12,020 bases of DNA from NCBI GenBank assembly GCA_945870115.1, contig CAMBRH010000087.1:1-12020 (forward strand), read 5' to 3'. A model generated the notes under the pieces. That model saw only the letters and a program-made list of their open reading frames with translations, had not been told where the DNA came from and searched no databases. Origin of the DNA: Chitinophaga pinensis. Lineage in GTDB: Bacteria; Bacteroidota; Bacteroidia; Flavobacteriales_D; Crocinitomicaceae. This document shows, piece after piece, positions 7,018-12,020 of this stretch. Both the position numbers and the translations under genes were made by a program. Each line of letters starts with the position of its first letter. Positions within the stretch are counted from its first letter, which is position 1.

Positions 7018-7035
7018 ATGGAGTTCCAACTCCAT
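7018..7035. repeat. Palindrome between convergent genes, possible terminator
   Basis: ATGGAGTT (7018-7025) and AACTCCAT (7028-7035) are inverted copies separated by two bases, giving a 7-bp stem with a 4-nt loop in RNA. It lies between the ends of the unknown secreted gene and lon, where a bidirectional terminator is expected, but no proper T-run follows on either strand. A further AACTCCATTT at 6964-6973, overlapping the upstream stop codon, could pair with the left arm instead. Confidence 0.45.
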
Positions 7036-7086
7036 TTGCCAATTAATCTTTTATCTACATTGCTTTAATATTTTAATTGCTAAAAA

Positions 7087-9558
7087 TTAATTCAATTTTA
7101 TTTTATCTTCAATTTTAATTTTTAAAGCATCATTTACTTTTTCATTCGTTAAGGCCAAATCAAGTACTTGACGCATATTTGTGACGTAATGAAAAGTTAA
7201 TCCTTTCAAATAATCTGCTTTTATATCTTCAATATCCTTTTTGTTTTTCTCACACAAAATAATTTCTTTAATAGAAGCTCTTTTTGCTGCTAGAATTTTT
7301 TCTTTTATTCCACCAACTGGTAAAACATCTCCACGAAGTGTTATTTCGCCCGTCATGGCTAAGTTTTTCTTCACTTTTCGTTGAGTAAATAAGGAAGCCA
7401 AAGAAGTTAGCATCGTGATTCCAGCACTTGGTCCATCTTTTGGAGTTGCACCTTCTGGAACGTGAACATGAACATTGTAATTGTCGAAAACTTCTTGTTC
7501 CAAACCAATCCAATGACTGTGAGCTTTCAAGAATTCTAAAGCAATTATTGCCGATTCTTTCATCACATCACCTAAATTTCCAGTCAAAGTCAATTTTCCT
7601 TTTCCTTTCGTAATAGATGATTCTATGAATAAAATATCTCCGCCAACACTTGTCCAAGCTAAACCTGTAACAACTCCAGCGATATCATTATTTAAATATT
7701 TTGTTTTTGGCCTTCCAATTCCTAAAATTGATTCCAAATCAGAAATTTGAACTTTTACATCAAATTTTTCTTCCATAGCAATTTGTCTTGCTCGGTTTCT
7801 AACCAATTTTGCAATCATTTTATCTAATCCACGAACTCCAGATTCACTTGTGTAATTTTCAATTACTCTTTCTATTGTGGATTTATCGATATTAATATCT
7901 TTTTTCTTAATTCCATGTGCTTCAATTTGTTTAGGAACTAAATGATTTTTCGCAATTTCAATTTTTTCTTCAATTGTATAGCCATTCACCTCAATAATTT
8001 CCATTCTATCTCGCAAAGGTCCTTGAATTGTTGAAAGCGAATTTGCCGTTGCAATGAACATTACTTTCGATAAATCAAATTCTGTTTCAATATAATTATC
8101 GTAAAATTCCTTGTTTTGCTCAGGATCCATTACTTCAAGTAGGGCAGAAGATGGATCGCCATGGTTACTTTTACCTAATTTATCGATTTCATCCAAAACA
8201 AAAACAGGATTTGCTTTTTCTGCTTTCTTAATGTTTTGAATAATTCTACCCGGCATTGCTCCGATGTATGTTTTTCTGTGACCTCGAATTTCAGATTCAT
8301 CGTGAACACCTCCAAGCGACATACGGACATATTTTCTGCCTAAAGCATCTGCAATTGATTTCCCCAAAGAAGTTTTTCCAACTCCTGGAGGTCCGTAAAA
8401 ACACAAAATTGGTGATTTCATGTTGTTTTTTAATTTCAGAACTGCAAGGTATTCTAAAATACGTTTTTTTACATCTTCTAAACCAAAATGATCACGATTT
8501 AAGATTTTTTCAGCCTTCTTCAAGTCTAAAACATCCTTAGAATATTCTCCCCAAGGTAAATCTAACAACATTTCTAAATAATTCAACTGTACAGTATATT
8601 CTGCGCTTTGTTGATTCATTCTTTTTAATTTAGTTAATTCTTTTGTGAAGATTTTTTCAACTTTTGGTTCCCATTTTTTCTTTTTTGCACGAACTGACAT
8701 TTCATCAATTTCTTGTGCATGAGAATTATCGCCTAATTCTTCTTGAATTTGTTTAATTTGTTGATTTAAGAAATAATCCCTTTGTTGTTTGTCTAAATCT
8801 TTTTTAACTTTTGATTGAATTTCGTTTTGCATTTGCAACATTTGCGTTTCCTCATTCAAATGTTCTAAAATTTTGAATGCTTTTCTTCGCATATCCAATT
8901 CCTGCAAAATTTCTTGCTTTTTGGACATGTCCGCATTCATATTTGAGGCAATAAAATTGATCAAAAACGTAGGACTATCAATGTTTCCAATTGCAAAAGA
9001 TGCTTCAGAAGGAATGTTTGGACTATCGCGAATAATTTGCAACGCTTGATCTTTAATTGTCTTAAAAATCGCGCCCATTTCTTTGGAAGTCTTATCATAC
9101 TTATTTTCAGGGAAATACTTAACTTTTGCCTTTAAATATGGTTCATCTTGAATTGATTCAACTAATTCAAAACGTCTTTTTCCTTGTATAATTGCAGTTG
9201 TGCTTCCATCAGGCATTTTAAGCATTCTGATGATTTGTGCCACAGTTCCTATGGAATGTAAATCCTTGAAATCTGGAGATTCTTCATCCTGATTTTTTTG
9301 TGAAACAACACCAATTATTTTTGTTCCTTTGTTGGCATCTTGTATTAATTTAATTGATTTATCTCTACCAACTGTGATAGGAATTACAACACCAGGAAAT
9401 AAAACATTGTTTCTTAATGGTAAAATTGCTAATTCTTCAGGGAATTCCTGATTATTCATTTGTTCTTCTTCTTCAACTGTAATAAGTGGAATAAATTCCG
9501 CATCAGAATCCATGTTGTCAGAAAATTCAAATAATTCGTTTTCAAAAAAATCGTTCAT
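7087..9558 (-). CDS. lon: ATP-dependent protease Lon
   Basis: The 823-residue cytoplasmic Lon degrades misfolded and regulatory proteins as a hexamer. From the N-terminus: an acidic extension (1-42), the LON substrate-binding domain starting at LAILPLRNNVLFPG (43-56), a coiled-coil-rich segment (about 215-310), and the AAA+ module with Walker A GPPGVGKT (389-396), Walker B VLDEID (454-459), sensor Asn506 and arginines in PLRDR (514-518). The protease domain has catalytic Ser711 (KDGPSAG) and Lys752 (VGGIKEK), the Ser-Lys dyad of LonA. All active-site residues are present. It is longer than E. coli Lon (784), mainly through the N-terminal extension, and no internal Met close to LPLR would be a better start. 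It is divergent from the DUF2452 gene across 216 bp that contain a sigma-54-like site oriented toward lon. No perfect TAnnTTTG box was found for it. Confidence 0.98.
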   Translation of the reverse strand: MNDFFENELFEFSDNMDSDAEFIPLITVEEEEQMNNQEFPEELAILPLRNNVLFPGVVIPITVGRDKSIKLIQDANKGTKIIGVVSQKNQDEESPDFKDLHSIGTVAQIIRMLKMPDGSTTAIIQGKRRFELVESIQDEPYLKAKVKYFPENKYDKTSKEMGAIFKTIKDQALQIIRDSPNIPSEASFAIGNIDSPTFLINFIASNMNADMSKKQEILQELDMRRKAFKILEHLNEETQMLQMQNEIQSKVKKDLDKQQRDYFLNQQIKQIQEELGDNSHAQEIDEMSVRAKKKKWEPKVEKIFTKELTKLKRMNQQSAEYTVQLNYLEMLLDLPWGEYSKDVLDLKKAEKILNRDHFGLEDVKKRILEYLAVLKLKNNMKSPILCFYGPPGVGKTSLGKSIADALGRKYVRMSLGGVHDESEIRGHRKTYIGAMPGRIIQNIKKAEKANPVFVLDEIDKLGKSNHGDPSSALLEVMDPEQNKEFYDNYIETEFDLSKVMFIATANSLSTIQGPLRDRMEIIEVNGYTIEEKIEIAKNHLVPKQIEAHGIKKKDINIDKSTIERVIENYTSESGVRGLDKMIAKLVRNRARQIAMEEKFDVKVQISDLESILGIGRPKTKYLNNDIAGVVTGLAWTSVGGDILFIESSITKGKGKLTLTGNLGDVMKESAIIALEFLKAHSHWIGLEQEVFDNYNVHVHVPEGATPKDGPSAGITMLTSLASLFTQRKVKKNLAMTGEITLRGDVLPVGGIKEKILAAKRASIKEIILCEKNKKDIEDIKADYLKGLTFHYVTNMRQVLDLALTNEKVNDALKIKIEDKIKLN

Positions 9559-9648
9559 ATATTAAAGTGTCAATTTGTCAGTTTATTGTATTTTTCAATT
9601 TAGCTTAAAGTTTGATGATTTCAATTCTTTTAAGCAGATGTTAGTATT

Positions 9649-9663
9649 TCAATATATGTGCCA
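9649..9663 (-). promoter_or_regulatory. Sigma-54-like -24/-12 element facing lon
   Basis: The minus strand reads TGGCACATATATTGA, which aligns to the consensus TGGCACG-N4-TTGC with correct GG-to-G spacing and mismatches at the seventh base and the final C. Transcription would start about 80 nt before the lon ATG. The missing -12 C and the lack of a visible activator site keep this tentative. Confidence 0.3.
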
Positions 9664-9716
9664 AGTTAATTTATGTGTTTTTTTGTCAGATTTAAAACAA
9701 AACAGCACTTTTATAG

Positions 9717-9746
9717 TTTGAAATCTAAACATTATTCGTAAATTTA
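9717..9746 (+). promoter_or_regulatory. Likely promoter of the DUF2452 gene
   Basis: TTTG (9717-9720) is followed after 18 bases by TAAATTTA (9739-9746), one base off TAnnTTTG, with spacing inside the Flavobacterium range. The start would fall near 9753, leaving a leader of about 20 nt before ATG 9775. Confidence 0.45.
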
Positions 9747-9774
9747 TGTTTTAATAAGTACTAAATAAATTTTA

Positions 9775-10227
9775 ATGAAAGAAGATTTTGTAAATCCAAT
9801 AGATCCAGATAAAATTACCTTGAATCCGCACTCGATTGAATATGCACATACGGTTGGAAGTGCCTTGATAAAGCCTGAGGATCAAGGGAAATTAAAAGGA
9901 CGCGCTTTGACTTCAATGGAATTTCAAACAGATATGCAATTGGGTCAGATTTATGAACAAATGCAATTATTGGCTGAACAAGCAAAAAAGATTCAAGATA
10001 GGAAATCTATTTCTGAGAAAATTTATTTAGCTGAAATGCGTTTTGAACCAATAATCAATCACATTTATCATTTATATCAAAAAGAAGATTTAACTTATTT
10101 ACTTTCATTAATCGGGAAAAATGAATGGGGTAGAAGTAAAAAAAGTTTTGAATTTGTCGCAACAGTTCGACTTCTTGCAGATCATACTTGGGATATTTTA
10201 GATAAATCGGAAGAAATCGAAATCTGA
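9775..10227 (+). CDS. DUF2452 domain-containing protein
   Basis: The 150-residue soluble protein matches the DUF2452 family (also represented by human C1orf50), whose function is unknown. The family pattern is visible: GSALIKPED (28-36) near the N-terminus, a helical, probably coiled-coil stretch at 50-80, then FEPIINHIYHLY (90-101) and LLSLIGKNEW (109-118), corresponding to the conserved FEP..G..YHLY and LSLI..EW segments. There is no signal peptide or membrane segment, so it is cytoplasmic. The C-terminal 30 residues (VRLLADHTWDILDKSEEIEI) extend past the conserved core. It has its own likely promoter and ends 42 bp before the lipoprotein gene, which seems to have a separate promoter in that gap. 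Family assignment is from memory of the motif and is fairly secure. The role is open. Confidence 0.8.
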   Translation: MKEDFVNPIDPDKITLNPHSIEYAHTVGSALIKPEDQGKLKGRALTSMEFQTDMQLGQIYEQMQLLAEQAKKIQDRKSISEKIYLAEMRFEPIINHIYHLYQKEDLTYLLSLIGKNEWGRSKKSFEFVATVRLLADHTWDILDKSEEIEI

Positions 10228-10237
10228 GTTTTTTTGT

Positions 10238-10245
10238 TAAATTTG
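10238..10245 (+). promoter_or_regulatory. -7 promoter box of the lipoprotein gene
   Basis: TAAATTTG matches TAnnTTTG exactly and lies 24 bases before ATG 10270. A start near 10252 gives an 18-nt leader. No well-placed -33 TTG was found. This box lies inside any frame begun at the TTG at 10234, which argues for the ATG at 10270 as the true start. Confidence 0.45.
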
Positions 10246-10269
10246 CAATATAAATTTAATTTTAGAAGC

Positions 10270-10869
10270 ATGAAAAATTCAATATTTTACCTGATAGCTG
10301 CTGTTTTCGGACTTTTTTCTTGTTCCGCAACACATGAAATTTCTTTCAATAAAGATTGGTCAGGTAGTATTTCAACTGTTGTTGATTACACACAAATGAC
10401 AGCAATGATGGGTGAAAATTCTACTTCGATGTCTGAGGATTCTTCGAATGTTGCAAAAATGGAAAAATTATCGAAACTAAAAGGCTTAAGTAATTTCAAA
10501 ACTGATAAAACAGACAATAATTTCGTAAAAGTTTCTTATGATTTCAAAGATATTGAAAGTTTGAATTTATCAAGTAATATCATGTTTAATGATGTAGAAT
10601 TTATTAAAGATGAATACTTTAAATTAAAATCACCAAAAGAATTAGAAATTATTTTCCCAAATCAAAGCATGGAAGAAGCAGGAGATGATATGTCAATGTT
10701 TGAACAATTTGGTTTGACTTTAATTATTAACATGAAAAGAAAAATCAAAAATGTTACTTCGAATTGTAATTCTGCTAAAACAGAAGGAAATAAAGTTACG
10801 ATTACAACCTCTTTGATGGAATTAATGGATGCAAATAAATGTCATTCAACGATAATTAAAGTGAAATAA
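10270..10869 (+). CDS. Lipoprotein of unknown function
   Basis: Starting at ATG 10270 gives 199 residues with a classic lipoprotein signal: Lys2, a hydrophobic core, then the lipobox LFSC with Cys18 as lipidation site. A TTG at 10234 in the same frame would add 12 residues in front of the signal and overlap the promoter box, so it was not used. The mature protein is anchored to a membrane. The residues after Cys18 (SATHE) are not the Lys/Asp/Glu-rich surface-export signal known from Flavobacteriia, so a periplasm-facing position is more likely. The rest has a Met/Ser-rich stretch (about 42-62, with TAMMGENSTSMSEDSS), a likely beta-rich middle and two late cysteines (about 172 and 193) that could pair. 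No homologue is recognised. It lies 10 bp before the small membrane protein gene and may form an operon with it and lpxK. Confidence 0.85.
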   Translation: MKNSIFYLIAAVFGLFSCSATHEISFNKDWSGSISTVVDYTQMTAMMGENSTSMSEDSSNVAKMEKLSKLKGLSNFKTDKTDNNFVKVSYDFKDIESLNLSSNIMFNDVEFIKDEYFKLKSPKELEIIFPNQSMEEAGDDMSMFEQFGLTLIINMKRKIKNVTSNCNSAKTEGNKVTITTSLMELMDANKCHSTIIKVK

Positions 10870-10879
10870 GATTTAATTA

Positions 10880-11092
10880 ATGGAATTTTTAATTATAATT
10901 TTTTGTTTAATTGCTTTTTCACCAGGAGTCTTTTTTTTGAATTTGTTTATTTTTAAGAAATTATTTACAAAATTAAAATTTAAAAATAGTACAATTTATT
11001 GGATTACATTTAGTTTGATTTTTATTATACTAATGATTTTGTTTTATTTCGTTTTGGTTGTAACTGTTCCTAAATCTAATTCAGTTTGTTGA
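10880..11092 (+). CDS. Small two-segment membrane protein coupled to lpxK
   Basis: The 70-residue protein has two hydrophobic segments (about 3-24 and 39-63) joined by a basic loop (KKLFTKLKFK, 26-35), and a short polar tail. The basic loop suggests both ends face the periplasm, with the loop in the cytoplasm. It is not recognised. Two things support a real gene despite its size: it begins 10 bp after the lipoprotein stop, and its TGA stop (11090-11092) overlaps the lpxK start codon in the sequence TTGA, as expected for translational coupling. A helper role for LpxK or lipid A assembly would be guesswork from position. Alternatively its translation may mainly serve to deliver ribosomes to lpxK. 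Confidence 0.65.
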   Translation: MEFLIIIFCLIAFSPGVFFLNLFIFKKLFTKLKFKNSTIYWITFSLIFIILMILFYFVLVVTVPKSNSVC

Positions 11093-12020
11093 AATTTCTT
11101 CGCTTTTTACTTTTTCCAATCTCCATTTTTTATTGGCTGATAACAAGTTTGCGTAATTTTTGTTACGATAAAGGAATCTTCAAAACCTATATTATCCCCA
11201 TAAAATCAATTTGCATTGGAAATTTAAGTTTAGGAGGAACTGGAAAATCGCCCTTAACAGCCTATTTAACTGAAAATTTACTTCCTGAGAATAAAATTCA
11301 AATTTTAAGTCGCGGCTACGGAAGGAAAACAAAAGGCTTTTTACATTTAGATGAAAACTCAAACACAGATTTAGTAGGCGATGAACCTTTGATGTATTTC
11401 AAACGATTTTCTAAAAAAAGTGAAAATAATTTCGGAGTAAATGTTTGCGAATCTCGAACTTTTGGTGTTCAAAAAATCATTTCAGATTTTAATCCAGATT
11501 TAATTTTATTAGACGATGCTTTTCAACACAGAAAAGTAAAAGCAGGATTTTCAATACTGTTAACTGATTATTCAAAACTTTTCTCAGACGATTTTATTGT
11601 TCCAGTTGGGACGTTGAGAGAATCTTCTCAAGGAAAAAATAGAGCTGATTTAATTGTTGTAAGTAAATCTCCGAAAGATTTAAATGCAATCAAAAAATCT
11701 GAAATAATAGATAAATTAAAATTTAAATCTGAGAACATATTTTTTTCATCTATAAGTTATACAAATTTAATCTCATTTTCTGAAAGAAAAATTACTGATT
11801 TTAAGAATGTACTTTTGGTAACAGGAATAGCTAATCCAAAGCCTTTAGAAGATTTTTTGAAGCAAAAATATGAAGTTGAAACAATGCGGTTTTCAGACCA
11901 TCATAATTTTTCTGTAGAAGATGTCTTGAAAATTAACAAAAAATTTGATACTTTTGCAGTTGATAAAAAAATCATCGTTACAAGTGAAAAAGATTATATG
12001 AGGTTAGTTGCGCCTGAATT
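11089..12020 (+). CDS. lpxK: Tetraacyldisaccharide 4'-kinase LpxK, C-terminus cut by window edge
   Basis: LpxK phosphorylates the 4' position of the lipid A disaccharide at the cytoplasmic face of the inner membrane. The frame runs from TTG 11089 to the edge, 310 complete codons, against about 330-340 for a full protein. Residues 1-25 form the N-terminal membrane helix, then comes ITSLRNFCYDKGI (19-31), typical of LpxK. The P-loop GNLSLGGTGKSP is at 44-55, SRGYGR at 74-79, DDAFQH at 142-147 (often DDGxQH elsewhere), and SDHHNF and TSEKDYMRL near the end. No ATG exists between an in-frame stop just upstream (TAA at 11077-11079) and the P-loop region, so the start must be TTG: 11089 or the adjacent 11086. 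Using 11089 gives a TTGA overlap with the previous stop. Lipid A synthesis shows a Gram-negative host. Confidence 0.96.
   Translation, partial: MKFLRFLLFPISIFYWLITSLRNFCYDKGIFKTYIIPIKSICIGNLSLGGTGKSPLTAYLTENLLPENKIQILSRGYGRKTKGFLHLDENSNTDLVGDEPLMYFKRFSKKSENNFGVNVCESRTFGVQKIISDFNPDLILLDDAFQHRKVKAGFSILLTDYSKLFSDDFIVPVGTLRESSQGKNRADLIVVSKSPKDLNAIKKSEIIDKLKFKSENIFFSSISYTNLISFSERKITDFKNVLLVTGIANPKPLEDFLKQKYEVETMRFSDHHNFSVEDVLKINKKFDTFAVDKKIIVTSEKDYMRLVAPE

Noticed and set aside
7268..8540. Several 61-94-codon frames on both strands within lon
   Set aside because: They lie in other frames of a complete lon gene with all active-site motifs.
9559..9774. A small RNA or extra gene in the lon-DUF2452 gap
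   Set aside because: Beyond the promoter-like sites, no stable hairpin with a T-run and no convincing short reading frame was found.
10234..10269. TTG at 10234 as start of the lipoprotein gene
   Set aside because: It would put 12 residues before the lipoprotein signal and overlap a perfect TAnnTTTG box. ATG 10270 gives a standard signal peptide.

Overview
The window looks like a piece of chromosome from a low-GC member of the Bacteroidota, most likely Flavobacteriia. The pointers are AT-rich DNA, start codons without Shine-Dalgarno sequences, several perfect or near-perfect TAnnTTTG promoter boxes (the Bacteroidota -7 element), signal peptides ending in FSQ or NAQ, a secreted protein with Ig-like repeats plus a VWA domain, and a DUF2452 protein. 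No rRNA, tRNA, CRISPR array, insertion sequence or phage gene was seen, and no stretch of more than 300 bases lacks a gene.

Layout. Positions 1-1624 (minus) carry the N-terminal 541 residues of a secreted Ig-like/VWA protein that runs off the left edge. A strong hairpin terminator separates it from a Bax inhibitor-1 membrane protein (1727-2455, minus). Next come folE (2556-3146) and a 6-pyruvoyltetrahydropterin synthase/QueD-family gene (3185-3616), both minus and 38 bp apart, which encode consecutive steps from GTP to a tetrahydropterin. A divergent pair follows: an MFS transporter (3759-5003, minus) and a secreted endonuclease/exonuclease/phosphatase-fold protein (5065-6033, plus). The outer sides of this pair carry short 7-bp tandem repeats. 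An unrecognised secreted protein (6189-6965, plus) converges on lon (7087-9558, minus). On the right, reading plus, are a DUF2452 protein (9775-10227), a lipoprotein (10270-10869), a 70-residue membrane protein (10880-11092), and lpxK (from 11089, cut by the right edge).

How the genes work together. Most are housekeeping genes: pterin synthesis, Lon proteolysis and lipid A phosphorylation. The clearest linkages are folE with the PTPS-family gene, and the small membrane protein with lpxK, where the lpxK start (TTG) overlaps the preceding stop codon.

No convincing new multi-gene system was found. The points most worth a second look are the eukaryote-like Cys-x5-His-Gly-His spacing in the PTPS-family protein, the small membrane protein coupled to lpxK, the heptanucleotide repeats at gene ends, a sigma-54-like site upstream of lon, and a Bax inhibitor-1 protein that seems to lack the family's aspartate pair.
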